Origin: Deinococcus puniceus
GTDB taxonomy: Bacteria > Deinococcota > Deinococci > Deinococcales > Deinococcaceae
Length of the DNA stretch: 64,000 nt
Reading direction: 5' to 3'
Assembly (NCBI RefSeq): GCF_001644565.1
Contig: NZ_CP011387.1
Coordinates: forward strand, 2,154,501 to 2,218,500
Both the position numbers and the translations under genes were made by a program. The notes beneath the pieces were generated by a model. It worked only from the letters and a program-made list of their open reading frames with translations, was not told where the DNA came from and did no database searches. Below are positions 16,210-26,143 of this stretch, in pieces (the stretch's first letter is position 1; each line of letters opens with the position of its first letter).

Positions 16210-17268
16210 CTACTCCGCCCTCACCCGCTCCACCCGCGCCCCCAGCCCCGTCAGCACCTCATATTCAATCGTGCCGCCCCACTCGGCCACGTCGCTCACG
16301 GTGAGGGCGTCCGGCCCCCAGAGTTCCACCCAATCGCCCAACCCTACCTGTAACCCGGTTACGTCTACCATCAGTTGATCCATGCAGATGCGGCCCAACG
16401 TGGGGCGGCGCTGACCTGCCACCAGAACAGACGCCCGCAGCGTGGCGTTGCGCGGGTAGCCATCGGCGTAACCGATCCCCACCGTCGCCACCACCGTTTC
16501 CCTCTGCGCCTGCCACAGCCCACCGTAGCTGACGCTTTCGCCGGGGTGGGCCGTGTGAATGTGGGTGATGCGGGCGCGGAGGGTCATGACGGGGGTCAGG
16601 GGCAGCACAGGGCGCAGATGCGGGGGCGCGAAGCCGTAACTGACGAGTCCGGGCCTTGCCAGTCCCATGCCCGGTATCTGGCCCAAACTCAGGATGCCGC
16701 CGCCGTTGGAAGCGTGTGCCAGCAGGGGCGGCAACTGCGCCAACACGCCCCGGAATCGTTCTAGCTGCGTATGGGCAAAACTCAAATCGGGTTCGTCGGC
16801 GCTGGCGAAGTGGGTATACGCGCCTTCCAGCAGGCCGCGTTCGGCCAAGCACTGCCCAATCGCCACGGCTTGTTCGGGCCGCGCTCCGAGGCGGTTCATG
16901 CCCGTATCTACCTTCAGATGGGCGCGAGCATGGGCGGGCAAGGCGTCGGCTTCGGCCAGTGACGCGACGGGTAGGCGCACGCCCAGATCGGCCAGCGGCC
17001 CCACTTCGTCGGGTGTGGGCGGAGTCAGCAGCAAGATGGGTTTCCCGGTGTTCAGGGCGGCCAATTGCGCGGCTTCACGCGGGGTGGCAACGGCCATGCC
17101 CCACACGCTGGGGTGCTGGGCGGCCACCCGCGCCACCAACTCCAGCCCGTGTCCGTAGGCGTCGGCCTTGACGGGCAGCAAAAGCGGCACGCCCGCCCGC
17201 GCACTCAGGGCGCTCAGGTTGCCCGACAGGGCAGAAGCGGAAATGGAGGCCACAGCACGCGCTAGCAC
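16210..17268 (-). CDS. alr: Alanine racemase
   Basis: PLP-dependent interconversion of L- and D-alanine for peptidoglycan. It has 352 residues. The PLP lysine lies in VKADAYGHG near residue 35. Other family marks are the substrate-side [19 protein letters not shown], the catalytic-tyrosine loop [19 protein letters not shown], and [12 protein letters not shown] near the C-terminus. The start is uncertain: GTG at 17268 directly abuts a GAGAGG sequence, and GTG at 17253 is possible. It is divergent from the exported-protein gene at 17371. Confidence 0.94.
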   Translation of the reverse strand: MLARAVASISASALSGNLSALSARAGVPLLLPVKADAYGHGLELVARVAAQHPSVWGMAVATPREAAQLAALNTGKPILLLTPPTPDEVGPLADLGVRLPVASLAEADALPAHARAHLKVDTGMNRLGARPEQAVAIGQCLAERGLLEGAYTHFASADEPDLSFAHTQLERFRGVLAQLPPLLAHASNGGGILSLGQIPGMGLARPGLVSYGFAPPHLRPVLPLTPVMTLRARITHIHTAHPGESVSYGGLWQAQRETVVATVGIGYADGYPRNATLRASVLVAGQRRPTLGRICMDQLMVDVTGLQVGLGDWVELWGPDALTVSDVAEWGGTIEYEVLTGLGARVERVRAE

Positions 17269-17370
17269 CTCTCTATGGTAGGGGTTTCGGCAGACGTTTC
17301 AGCAGCCCCGTCTGCCTTTCTCACCCCCTCCTGTCCAGCCCACTTGCTGACACGTGTATCATTTCCGGCA

Positions 17371-19371
17371 GTGAATACGTTGCCTTCCCTGTCCCGCCCA
17401 CTCAACGTGCGCCGCGCCGCCGTTGCTACCGCTTTCCTCACGTTCGCCGTGCTGCTCGGCGGCCCCGCACTCGCCCAGACGGGCGGCATTTTGCCCCTCG
17501 TGTCGGTGGGTGAAAAGTGGCCGCAGGCGCAGGAAACCTACATTATCCGTGTCTCGGCGCAGGACGCGGGCAAACCGCTGGGCCTCGAAGTCTATTCGCC
17601 CACCTTCAATTTGGCCGATTACGTAGACGGACGGCGCGGCGTGGGCTACTTCGGAGACGAACTGTACAAGCGCACCGACGTGTTTGAGGGCGTGTTCAGC
17701 CTGAGCGGGCCGAACGGACTGGTGGCCGAGCGGCGCTACGGCATGAACCGCGAGCATACATGGGACAGCCTGTACGCGGGCGGCCTCGCGGCGGGAACGT
17801 ACACCCTGAAAGTGAGCAGCCGGGGCGACGGCAAAAACTCGTTCGCCCTGCGGACTGCTTCGCCCTTTTCTCTGGAAACCAGCGACTTCAGCGTAAACGC
17901 CCGCGACACCGAGCAGACGCCGCTGCTGGCCGCCCGCCTGACCGTGACCCCCGACTGGGTGGGCAAAACGGTGGGCATCCTGAACTACGACGTGGACGGA
18001 GCGCGGGAAGCCGAAACGTGGATCATTTTGCCCGGTGGCCGCCGCGTGAACATGACCAGCAGCGAGAACGGCAAAACCGTGACCGAAAAGTTCAACGTGA
18101 CGGCGGATCAGGTGGGAGAGTGGCAGGTGTTTATCCGGGTGCTGCCCACCACCAAGCAGTATTCCAACGCCATCCGCTATTCCTTCCGCCTGAACGACCA
18201 GCCTATTTTTGCCCGCGTGGGCGGATTTACGCCGCCTGAAAACATCAAGATCGCCAACCAACTGCTTGTAGATGTGGTTGACCCTCAGGGCCGCCCGATT
18301 CCCGGCGCGAGCTACGTGCAGATCGGAGACAGCACCGTGCGCCCGCAGTTGCCGCCCGGTTATGTGCCCGTCAGTTCCACCATTTTGGAAGGTACGGGCA
18401 ACGTGGTCTCGTCCACCGAAATCCGCTATCAGCCCGGTTACAACAAACTGCGCTTCGTGGCCCGCCCACCCGAAGGTCAACTGGCCGTGGACGCCGTCGC
18501 GATTTATGGCAGCCAGCGCATTCCGCTCACCGGCATTCCCTTCGAGGTGGCGGGCCGCACGCTGACCACGCCCAATACCGTGCCGCTGGCCCCCGGCGAC
18601 TATCCAGTCAAACCCACGCCCATTCCCGGCAGCACCTTTACGCCGCCGCTGGCTGGGCGCGTCGTAGACGGCAGCACGGGCCGCGTGACCATCGAATACA
18701 ACGTGAAGACCGAAATCACGCTGATCACCGCGCCCGACATTCTGAATGCCTGCGACGTGACCCAATTGACGGCCACCGCTAAAACCGAATTCCCGTATCG
18801 CCTCCCCGCCCGCCTGAAACTCAACCTGCCTGCGGGCTGGACAAGCGACTACCCGCTGGAACTGCCCGGAGACTTCAGCGCCGGACAACCTCTGCGCCTG
18901 AAAGCCCCCGTGCGCGTGTGCCGCAGCGACACCGCCGAAGCGATCCTTGACCCGATTGATCTGAGGACGACTGGTGTGGCCCGCGTGCGTAACCCCGGCG
19001 GCGCGAACGTGACCCGCAACGTGCAGGGCGGCGCACGGGCCAGCCTCGCCAAAACGGTAGAAGCCAGCGTCCAGAACGGCAATGCAGGCAACGGCGGCGC
19101 GGCGGGCTACACGGTCACGTTGGTGCTGACCGTAGACAGCACACTGGAAAATGTGCGGATCGGTGACCCGCTGCCCACCGGAAGCGGCACGCCCGCCGTG
19201 CGCGGCCCGATTGCGGTGCAGGGGCCAAGCCTCGCCAACGTCAATCCCCGCGTAGAGGGCGACAATCTCATTCTGACCCGCGTGATTCCCGGCACCTACA
19301 CCTTCACCTACACGCTGTTTACCGATCAGCCCGCCGACCGAGTGGTCACGGCTCCCGACATCGGGTGGTAA
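17371..19371 (+). CDS. Large exported beta-rich protein of unknown function
   Basis: 666 residues from GTG at 17371. The longer frame from 17275 would bury the signal peptide, whereas from 17371 it sits at residues about 10-33, with an Ala-rich core ending PALAQ. A -10-like TATCAT ends 8 nt upstream. The mature part is a string of Ig/jelly-roll-like beta segments (for example [19 protein letters not shown] and [19 protein letters not shown]). The last 120 residues resemble the DUF11-type conserved-repeat domain of surface proteins ([18 protein letters not shown] and [10 protein letters not shown]). It has one CRS/DACD-like cysteine pair. It is probably a secreted or S-layer-associated protein; no precise function is recognised. 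Confidence 0.75.
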   Translation: MNTLPSLSRPLNVRRAAVATAFLTFAVLLGGPALAQTGGILPLVSVGEKWPQAQETYIIRVSAQDAGKPLGLEVYSPTFNLADYVDGRRGVGYFGDELYKRTDVFEGVFSLSGPNGLVAERRYGMNREHTWDSLYAGGLAAGTYTLKVSSRGDGKNSFALRTASPFSLETSDFSVNARDTEQTPLLAARLTVTPDWVGKTVGILNYDVDGAREAETWIILPGGRRVNMTSSENGKTVTEKFNVTADQVGEWQVFIRVLPTTKQYSNAIRYSFRLNDQPIFARVGGFTPPENIKIANQLLVDVVDPQGRPIPGASYVQIGDSTVRPQLPPGYVPVSSTILEGTGNVVSSTEIRYQPGYNKLRFVARPPEGQLAVDAVAIYGSQRIPLTGIPFEVAGRTLTTPNTVPLAPGDYPVKPTPIPGSTFTPPLAGRVVDGSTGRVTIEYNVKTEITLITAPDILNACDVTQLTATAKTEFPYRLPARLKLNLPAGWTSDYPLELPGDFSAGQPLRLKAPVRVCRSDTAEAILDPIDLRTTGVARVRNPGGANVTRNVQGGARASLAKTVEASVQNGNAGNGGAAGYTVTLVLTVDSTLENVRIGDPLPTGSGTPAVRGPIAVQGPSLANVNPRVEGDNLILTRVIPGTYTFTYTLFTDQPADRVVTAPDIGW

Positions 19372-19449
19372 GTGGGAGAAAGGGCAGAGGGCTGAAGTTT
19401 GGTGTGCAACTTCGCGGCAATTGTAGCGAATGTCGGCTAAGCTAGGGGC

Positions 19450-19959
19450 ATGAAGCGGGCGCTGCTCTTGCTGTGCGCCGCCGCTGGGTTGGTGGCCTGC
19501 GGTGGGCTGGCCTCGCCGCCTGCGCCCAGTGCCGGAGACCTGCTGAGCGCGCCCACGACGCTGAATCTGGCGGGGCGCACCGTAAAGCTGGAAGCTATGC
19601 CGCAATTGACCCTCAGCACCCTGAATGTGCGAGTCCGGTTGCAGACCACGCAAAAGCCGCTGCCTAAGCTAAAAGTCTTGGGCGTGTACATGGTCACGGC
19701 GGGCGGGGTTTGGAATGCCCCGCCGAACACCGCCCGCGCCTGCGACGCCCGGAGCCGCTGCACACAGGTGACGGCCAGCGGCCCCGCACAGGGTCTGAAG
19801 CCCACGGCAGGCGTGCAGGTAGTGGTGAACCTCAGCGGCGCGGGTGGGCGCACCTACTGGCTCCGGGACGCCGTGAGCAGCATCAGCCAGAGTAGTGGGA
19901 AGAGCATTCTTCAGCCTGTGCTGACTGTCCAGAGCGCTATCAACTTTTCCGCACAGTAG
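19450..19959 (+). CDS. Putative lipoprotein
   Basis: 169 residues. The N-terminus has a basic start, a Leu/Ala core and the lipobox LVAC at residues 14-17, predicting lipid anchoring. The mature region contains a Thr/Val-rich beta segment and a Cys pair (ACDARSRC) that could form a disulfide. Function is not recognised. A TAAGCT hexamer ends 6 nt upstream of the ATG and no ribosome-binding site is present, consistent with leaderless translation. A strong bidirectional terminator follows. Confidence 0.75.
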   Translation: MKRALLLLCAAAGLVACGGLASPPAPSAGDLLSAPTTLNLAGRTVKLEAMPQLTLSTLNVRVRLQTTQKPLPKLKVLGVYMVTAGGVWNAPPNTARACDARSRCTQVTASGPAQGLKPTAGVQVVVNLSGAGGRTYWLRDAVSSISQSSGKSILQPVLTVQSAINFSAQ

Positions 19960-19973
19960 TTTCGGCGAACCAG

Positions 19974-20004
19974 AAAAGCCGCCCCATTCAGTGGGCGGCT
20001 TTTT
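19974..20004. terminator. Bidirectional intrinsic terminator
   Basis: 11-bp stem with A tract on one side and T tract on the other (19974-19984 with 19993-20003), between the lipoprotein gene and sodA, which converge. It serves both. Confidence 0.88.
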
Positions 20005-20015
20005 CAGGTCAGCTT

Positions 20016-20639
<624 letters not shown>

Positions 20640-20782
20640 GTCAACTTGCTCCTTTCGTGGGCCAAAGGGTCACACCGCCCGCACGGTGCGGGGATGGTCT
20701 GGCATTGGCTTTCTATCTTACGCGCACCCCATGTGCAGCGGTCAGGCGGTAGACTCTAAGGTGTGCTTTAAGAAAGCTCTCA

Positions 20783-21586
20783 CTAAAGGGCAGCGTCTCG
20801 TGTTGTTTCAGCTTCGCTAATGCTCTGGCTCGCGCGTTGTAAGCGGGCAGCCAGCTCAGGAACGCGGGCATCGGGCAGGCGGCTGGACGGGGCCGACAAA
20901 CTCAGCGCGGCAACCGTTTGCCCCCCACCGTCCAACACAGGCACGGCCACGCAGCGCACGCCCAATTCCCGTTCTTCGTTGTCTAAGGCGTACCCGGCGC
21001 GGCGCACCGCTTCCAACTCGGTCAGGTAGGCGGCGGGCATGGTCAGGGTGTGCGGCGTAAAGGCTTGAAACGACATGTCGGCTACGGCGCGGCGCACTTC
21101 TTCGGCGGGTTGCCATGCCAGCAGCGCTTTGCCCGCCCCCGTGCAGTGCAGCGGCACCCGCGCCCCAATCTGCGTAAACATCCGCATCAGCCCGCGCCCT
21201 TCTTCCTGATGGACATACACCACGTCGGGCGCTTGCAGGACGGCCAAATTCACGGTTTCGCCCAGTTCCGCCACCAAAGCTTGCATCTCGCCTCTTGCCG
21301 CCGGAATCAGGCCGCCCGCGCCCAAGTACGCCTGCCCCGTGGCAAACGCCTGCACGCCCACCCGCCACAACCCCGCCGATTCCTGCGCGAATCCCTGCGC
21401 CTGCAACGTGTGCAGCAGGCGATACGTAGTGCTGGCGTTCAGACCCGCGTGCCGCGCCGCGTCGCCCAGCGTGAGGGGGCCATGTTGCCCCAGCACTCTC
21501 AGCACAGTCAGGCCGCGTTCCAGCGTGCGAACGGGTTCGGTGTCGCCCGTGCGGGTGCGCCCCGGACGGCGGGCAGGCCCAGTCAT
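20783..21586 (-). CDS. IclR-family transcriptional regulator
   Basis: 267 residues. An N-terminal winged helix (about 15-80; TLERGLTVLRVLGQHGPL, then LNASTTYRLLHTLQAQGF) is followed by a GAF-like effector domain containing LHCTGAGKALLAWQP and GYALDNEERELGVRCVAVPV. IclR proteins bind small metabolites such as glyoxylate or pyruvate and control degradative operons. The gene starts 8 nt after the malate synthase stop on the same strand, so aceB and this regulator form an operon. The natural inference is glyoxylate-responsive control of aceB and perhaps of the neighbouring urate genes. It would act at the operator cluster at 23188-23223. Confidence 0.9.
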   Translation of the reverse strand: MTGPARRPGRTRTGDTEPVRTLERGLTVLRVLGQHGPLTLGDAARHAGLNASTTYRLLHTLQAQGFAQESAGLWRVGVQAFATGQAYLGAGGLIPAARGEMQALVAELGETVNLAVLQAPDVVYVHQEEGRGLMRMFTQIGARVPLHCTGAGKALLAWQPAEEVRRAVADMSFQAFTPHTLTMPAAYLTELEAVRRAGYALDNEERELGVRCVAVPVLDGGGQTVAALSLSAPSSRLPDARVPELAARLQRASQSISEAETTRDAAL

Positions 21587-21594
21587 CTCGGTGG

Positions 21595-23160
21595 TCAGGC
21601 CAGTTCCCGGTAGCCGCTGAGGGTCAGGAAATCCACCAGCGGGCGCACGGTGGCGACTTCATGAAACAGGGCGGCGGCCTGCGCGTGTTCTTCCCGGCCC
21701 AGAGCGTCCAGTTCTTCGTTCAGCAGGCGCTCTACCAACGCTTCGGTCACTTGCCCGCCGCCTGACAACGTGGCCCCGTGCCTCAGCCATTGCCAGATTT
21801 GCGCCCGCGAAATTTCGGCGGTGGCGGCGTCTTCCATCAGATTGTGAATGGGCACCGCGCCCGCCCCGCGCAGCCACGCCCGCAGGTATTGCAGCGCCAC
21901 GTTGATGTTCAGGCGCAGGCCGTCCTCGCTGATGTCGCCTTCCGGCACTTGCAGCAGATCGGCGGCTGTGACCACGAAATCGGCCTGTTTGCCCGATTCG
22001 ATCTGGTTGGGCGTGGGCATCAGTTCGTCAAAGACCTCGCGGGCAAGGGCCACCATGCCGGGGTGCGCCACCCACGTTCCGTCATGGCCGTCGCCCGCCT
22101 CGCGCTGCTTGTCGCGCCGCACCTGATCGAAGGCGCGGGCGTTGGCGGCCTCATCGTTCTTGACCGGAATAAACGCGCTCATGCCGCCAATCGCGTGTGC
22201 GCCGCGCTTGTGGCAGGTCTGAATGGCGAGGCGGCTGTAAGAGCGCATCATATGGGCTTCCATCGTGACCTGTGCGCGGCCCGGCAGCAGCATCGCCGGG
22301 TCTTCACGGAACTTCTTGATGATGCTGAAAATGTAGTCCCAGCGCCCACAATTCAGCCCCGCCGAATGCTCGCGCAACTCGTACAGAATCTCGTCCATCT
22401 CGAACGCCGCCAAGATCGTTTCGATCAGGCAGGTGGCGCGAATACTGCTGCGCGGCACGCCCACCGTGTCTTCGGCATGGTTGAACACGTCGTTCCAGAG
22501 GCGGGCCTCCAAGTGCGATTCCATCTTGGGCAGATAGAAATACGGCCCGCTGCCCCGTGAGAGGAGTTCGGCGGCGTTGTGGAAGAAATACAGGCCGAAG
22601 TCGAACAGGCTGCCGCTGACGATTTGTCCGTCTACCATCACATGCTTTTCGGGCAGATGCCAGCCGCGTGGCCGCACCAGCAACGTGGCCGTTCGTTCGT
22701 TCAGGCGGTAGCTTTTGCCCCCCTGCTCCAGCGTAATCGTGCGCCGCACCGCGTCCGAGAGGTTTTGCTGGCCCGCCACCATGTTGGCCCAACTGGGGCT
22801 GGAAGCGTCCTCGAAATCGGCCATAAACACCTTCGCACCACTGTTGAGCGCGTTGATGATCATTTTGCGGTCTACCGGGCCAGTGATTTCCACCCGGCGG
22901 TCATTCAGATCGGCTTTGGGCGGCACAACCTTCCAGTCTGCGGCGCGAATATGAGCCGTTTCGGACAGGAAATCCGGCTTCTCGCCCGCATCCAGCCGCA
23001 GTTGCCGCGCTTCACGGGCCGCCAACACTTCCAGACGGCGCGGATTGAATCGGCGGTGCAAGTCGGCCACGAAAGCCAAAGCTTCCGGCGTCAGCACGCC
23101 CGCTTGGTCAGGCGTAATGGGCGCGGAGAGGGTCAAACCAGCGGGCAGAGCATCGGACAT
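21595..23160 (-). CDS. aceB: Malate synthase A
   Basis: Condenses glyoxylate with acetyl-CoA to malate. It has 521 residues, the usual length for the A form. Recognisable elements are [58 protein letters not shown] near residue 275 and the C-terminal catalytic region with [20 protein letters not shown]. No isocitrate lyase gene is in the window. The neighbourhood is urate breakdown, so the glyoxylate supply here may be allantoin-derived. A GGAGGT ribosome-binding site precedes the ATG, and an AT-rich inverted-repeat cluster lies upstream. Confidence 0.95.
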   Translation of the reverse strand: MSDALPAGLTLSAPITPDQAGVLTPEALAFVADLHRRFNPRRLEVLAAREARQLRLDAGEKPDFLSETAHIRAADWKVVPPKADLNDRRVEITGPVDRKMIINALNSGAKVFMADFEDASSPSWANMVAGQQNLSDAVRRTITLEQGGKSYRLNERTATLLVRPRGWHLPEKHVMVDGQIVSGSLFDFGLYFFHNAAELLSRGSGPYFYLPKMESHLEARLWNDVFNHAEDTVGVPRSSIRATCLIETILAAFEMDEILYELREHSAGLNCGRWDYIFSIIKKFREDPAMLLPGRAQVTMEAHMMRSYSRLAIQTCHKRGAHAIGGMSAFIPVKNDEAANARAFDQVRRDKQREAGDGHDGTWVAHPGMVALAREVFDELMPTPNQIESGKQADFVVTAADLLQVPEGDISEDGLRLNINVALQYLRAWLRGAGAVPIHNLMEDAATAEISRAQIWQWLRHGATLSGGGQVTEALVERLLNEELDALGREEHAQAAALFHEVATVRPLVDFLTLSGYRELA

Positions 23161-23187
23161 AGGGGCAACCTCCGGGTGATGAGCATC

Positions 23188-23223
23188 TAAATTTCACCTG
23201 ATGAAATATGTTTTTCAAATTTA
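23188..23223 (-). promoter_or_regulatory. Nested inverted-repeat operator upstream of aceB
   Basis: A 36-bp AT-rich island contains three nested palindromes: ATTTCA/TGAAAT at 23191-23207 with a 5-bp spacer; TGAAA/TTTCA at 23202-23217 with a 6-bp spacer; and outer TAAATTT/AAATTTA arms at both ends. It overlaps a minus-strand promoter-like pair (TTGTTA and CATATT). It lies 27 bp upstream of the aceB start. The TGAAA/TTTCA half-sites resemble IclR-family operators; the regulator gene is two genes away in the same operon. Confidence 0.6.
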
Positions 23224-23372
23224 GTTTAACAAGTCGGCAGCCCCTCCCCTGCCATTCCGAGCGACACTGGGCGGGGGACAGCAGGAAACAGCAAGCAAAA
23301 GGCTGAAGCTTGGCGGCTCCAGCCCTCTACTCAGTTCTATTCTCCGGCGCTAGAGCCGCCTAAGACCCGCCC

Positions 23373-23735
23373 CTAGCTCCCCCGATAAGTGCTGTAAGAC
23401 CAAGGCGACACCAACAATGGAACGTGGTAATGGGCGGCGGTGTCGGCCACCGTGAAGCGCAGCGTGACGCTATCTAAAAAAGGCGGTTGGGACACTCCGG
23501 CCAAGCCTTCAAAGTAGGCGGCGACATGAAAAGTCAGTTCGTAGGTGCCGATGGTGAGCGTGCCGCGTTCGATCAGGGGAGCGTCGGTGCGGCCATCTTG
23601 GTTGGTGACGGCGGTGTTCAGAAGTCTGCGCTGCCCGCTTTCCTCTACCGCGTGCAACTGAAGAGCAATCCCCGCCGCTGGACGCCCCCGCGCCGTGTCC
23701 AACACATGTGTGCTGAGGCCCGCGCTCCCACTCAT
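23373..23735 (-). CDS. 5-hydroxyisourate hydrolase
   Basis: Second step of urate breakdown: hydrolysis of 5-hydroxyisourate to OHCU. It has 120 residues in the transthyretin-like fold, with the N-terminal STHVLDTARGRPAAGI, the middle TYELTFHVAAYF, HYHVPLLVSPWSYSTY and the diagnostic C-terminal tetrapeptide YRGS. The ATG at 23735 overlaps the stop of the upstream fusion gene by ATGA, giving translational coupling. The longer open frame to 24026 is rejected because it reads through the uricase coding sequence. Confidence 0.96.
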   Translation of the reverse strand: MSGSAGLSTHVLDTARGRPAAGIALQLHAVEESGQRRLLNTAVTNQDGRTDAPLIERGTLTIGTYELTFHVAAYFEGLAGVSQPPFLDSVTLRFTVADTAAHYHVPLLVSPWSYSTYRGS

Positions 23736-25138
23736 GCCCGCTCCACCCAGCCCTCTATCTGGCCGTAGGGTTCGGCATCGGCATGAAACACCGTGTTGGG
23801 GTTCTCGATGCCGTGCCGCTCGGTGTTGTAGCGGATGTGGTGGCGGTTGGGAAACGAAAAATGCACCCGGCTGATTTCGGGACACAGCGTCAAAATCGCC
23901 TCGCCCATGCGGTACAGGGTGTTCTGCACGCTGGGCGAATAGTGATCGGTGAAGGTGTCCAGAATGGTCTGGTACACGCGGCCCCACACAGCGTCGTAAT
24001 CGCAGTCTGGCACAGCGTATTCCCACTTTGCGGTCACCACCGTCGCCAGAATCCGGTCGTTGGTTTCGGGCAGCGTGGTGAACTGCTCCATCAGGTAGCC
24101 TTCCCAGCCGCTCTGGGTGGTTTTCAGCACATACAGCTCGTCTATGCCGCTGGTCACGGTAAATGTCTGTCCGTCGCCTTCCACCACAGCGGTGTGCTTG
24201 GGCATCTGCCGCACGAAGGAATGGTCATGCTCCTGCCCGTCCACGGTCAATCTTTGCCACTGATGCTCGGTGAAATAGGCCGTCGCCCGCGCCACTTTTG
24301 GCCCCTGAGACACGAAATGGCGGATCAGGGTCTTGCCGTAGTCCTCCACGCTGCCCGTAAATCCGTCCACGGCAAGGCCATAAATGGTGTTGCGAACGGT
24401 GTCAGTCGCCAATAAATCGGTGTTGTCGCCCGACACATGCGCGGCCTCGAAGTCGCCCTCCATCGCCACGCGCACCCACACGTCTTTGATCTCGTGGCGC
24501 GGCGCATCACGGAAGACCTTGAAAAACCGCACGTCGGCCTTGCCGTAGTTGTTGGCTCCTAGCTTGACCTTCACTTTGGTGGGGACGGTGGGGGGCGTCA
24601 TGCCCTCACTCTGCACCAAATCCAGCACCCGCAGGCGGGCAATCCGGCCAATCTCATGCAGGGCGGCGGCGCGTTCCTGTTCCGGCGTGTTGCTGAGGCG
24701 GCGGCGTGCGCCCTCGAAGATGCTGTCTTTGGTATTTTCACGCACGCAGACCACGTAGGGTAAGCCGAATTGTGCGTGGTAGGCGGTATTCAGGCGGTGA
24801 AATTCGGCGTACTCGTCGGGTGTCAGGCGGTCTAGTCCGGCAGACGCCTGCTCGTTGGCGCTCTCAGCGGTCAATTCTCCGGCCAGCGCCGCTTTGCCTG
24901 CCAAATCCGGGTGGGCGCGAATCAGGGCCAGTTGCGCTTCCGGTGAGTCCTGCTGCACAGCGGCGGCAAAGGCGGCGGCAATGGCTTCTGCATCGGCAAA
25001 GGGGCGCTGGGCGGCGGCGTGGCGGGCATACTGCGGCGAATGCTCCAGCACCCCGGCAAAGGCGTCGGCAAAAGCCTGCTCACTCAGGGCGTTGATTTCG
25101 GGCAGGGTCAGAGGTGGGGCTGAATTTGGGCGAATCAA
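23732..25138 (-). CDS. Fused OHCU decarboxylase / urate oxidase
   Basis: Bifunctional enzyme covering the first and third steps of urate to S-allantoin. The N-terminal OHCU decarboxylase domain (about 1-155) contains IRAHPDLAGKAALAGEL and SANEQASAGLDRL. The C-terminal urate oxidase (about 170-468) has the catalytic-lysine motif NNYGKADVR, the catalytic-threonine segment ATDTVRNTIY, VLKTTQSGWEG and NRHHIRYN. Domain order matches PucL of Bacillus. The start is best placed at TTG 25138, 5 nt after a GGAGG ribosome-binding site (25144-25148). The ATG at 25174 has no ribosome-binding site and would abut the operator. Repression by the divergent HucR is expected. Confidence 0.94.
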   Translation of the reverse strand: MIRPNSAPPLTLPEINALSEQAFADAFAGVLEHSPQYARHAAAQRPFADAEAIAAAFAAAVQQDSPEAQLALIRAHPDLAGKAALAGELTAESANEQASAGLDRLTPDEYAEFHRLNTAYHAQFGLPYVVCVRENTKDSIFEGARRRLSNTPEQERAAALHEIGRIARLRVLDLVQSEGMTPPTVPTKVKVKLGANNYGKADVRFFKVFRDAPRHEIKDVWVRVAMEGDFEAAHVSGDNTDLLATDTVRNTIYGLAVDGFTGSVEDYGKTLIRHFVSQGPKVARATAYFTEHQWQRLTVDGQEHDHSFVRQMPKHTAVVEGDGQTFTVTSGIDELYVLKTTQSGWEGYLMEQFTTLPETNDRILATVVTAKWEYAVPDCDYDAVWGRVYQTILDTFTDHYSPSVQNTLYRMGEAILTLCPEISRVHFSFPNRHHIRYNTERHGIENPNTVFHADAEPYGQIEGWVERA

Positions 25139-25175
25139 GAGAGCCTCCGGGCACTGCTTGGGGAGAGATGACATT

Positions 25176-25193
25176 TACTTAGACGCCTAATGA
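25176..25193. promoter_or_regulatory. HucR operator (hucO-like)
   Basis: 18-bp pseudo-palindrome with inner TTAG and CTAA half-sites, in the intergenic region between uricase and hucR. This is the same setting as the hucO site of D. radiodurans, where HucR represses both genes and is released by urate. The identity with hucO is inferred from position and symmetry. Confidence 0.7.
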
Positions 25194-25331
25194 TCTCGAT
25201 TGACCTCATGGTAAGGATGGCACAGGTGGGCGTCAAGCGAATCTGGGCCGATGGGGTCTGGGCGAATTGGACAGCTCTTCTCTCCCCCGCATCGGCGGCC
25301 AAAGAGGGCGTGTTAAGCTGACCCTGCGCCT

Positions 25332-25847
25332 ATGACCCCCACCAAGACCCACCAACTGCTCGAACGGATTCGTACCGACTGGCACCGGGAAAAACCCGAA
25401 ATAGACCCCAGTCCGATGCTGATGTTTTTGCTGCTGGCCCGCTTGCAGGGTGCGCTGGGACGGCATGTAGAACAGACCTACACCCCGGCGGACATCAATC
25501 CATCGGGCTGGGATTTGCTCCTGACCCTCCGCCGCAGTGCCCCCGACGCGGGCCTCACCCCCACCGAACTGAGCAACCTGAGCGCCATCACGGGGGCCAG
25601 CATCACCAACCGGGTATCGCGCCTGATAGACAAAGGCCTCGTGGAACGCCGGGGCAGCGAAACAGACCGCCGCAGCGCCCGCATTCGCCTGACCAAACAG
25701 GGCCGCGAGTTGGTGGACAAGCTGTTGCCCCGGCATGTGCAGCATGAAGCGGCGGTGCTGGAAGTCCTGACGCCGGAAGAACGGGCCGAACTGGAGCGGC
25801 TGGCGCGGAAGTTGCTGGCGCATGTGGAGAGTGCTGAGGCGGAGTAG
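25332..25847 (+). CDS. hucR: Urate-responsive MarR-family repressor
   Basis: 171 residues, highly similar in sequence pattern to HucR of D. radiodurans: an extra N-terminal helix LLERIRTDWHRE, then the MarR winged helix (TPTELSNLSAITGASITNRVSRLIDKGLVERR) with the wing DRRSARIRLT. The three residues known to bind urate in HucR (W20, D73, R118) correspond to W17, D61 and R106 here. It is transcribed away from the urate oxidase fusion, sharing a 193-bp intergenic region with the operator. It has no ribosome-binding site, so the start at 25332 rests on homology and the conserved first helix. Confidence 0.93.
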   Translation: MTPTKTHQLLERIRTDWHREKPEIDPSPMLMFLLLARLQGALGRHVEQTYTPADINPSGWDLLLTLRRSAPDAGLTPTELSNLSAITGASITNRVSRLIDKGLVERRGSETDRRSARIRLTKQGRELVDKLLPRHVQHEAAVLEVLTPEERAELERLARKLLAHVESAEAE

Positions 25848-25997
25848 GCGGGCGGAAGGTCTAAGGGTGTGAAGGTTTAGGGGGAGAGAGCGGGTTCGGT
25901 GACGGGGTGGCCCCTACTCTCCGGTGTAGCTCTGCGAGTCCCACAAGGGATGAGGGCTAGTAGCAAGAGCTGGAAGCTGGAGCTGTTCGCTCCTCCC

Positions 25998-26082
25998 CTT
26001 GACTGGTACAGCCCGAAGGGAGGGGGACTCGCAGAGCTGCGTCAGCGGAAGGGGTGATCGAGCGACGCGGTTGCCCTTCTCC
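25998..26082 (-). repeat. Dispersed repeat family 1, inverted copy
   Basis: On the minus strand it reads GGAGAAGGGCAACCGCG, a TCACCCCTTC segment, then CGCAGCTCTGCGAGTCCC and a CCTCCCTTCGGG hairpin. This is the same order of blocks as the copy at 15853-15931. Confidence 0.5.
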
Positions 26083-26093
26083 CCTCCCACCCC

Positions 26094-26130
26094 AAAAAAA
26101 GCCCGCCTCCAACATCAGGGGCGGGCTTTT
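26094..26130. terminator. Bidirectional intrinsic terminator
   Basis: 7-bp GCCCGCC/GGCGGGC stem (26101-26107 with 26120-26126), with seven A residues before and four T residues after. It follows the TPR gene closely on the minus strand. Confidence 0.85.
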
Positions 26131-26143
26131 CAGTGTTCAGGCT

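Larger units (their letters stand above)
25848..26143. other. 296-bp gene-free region with repeat copies
   Basis: Between convergent hucR and the TPR gene. It contains a GGTCTAAGGG motif at about 25857, a partial CTCTGCGAGTCCC copy around 25925-25945, an inverted family 1 repeat at about 25998-26082 and a terminator. No credible ORF. Confidence 0.55.

Noticed and set aside
23373..24026. Longer N-terminus for 5-hydroxyisourate hydrolase
   Set aside because: The extra 97 residues are out-of-frame uricase sequence; the family start is at 23735 with an ATGA overlap.
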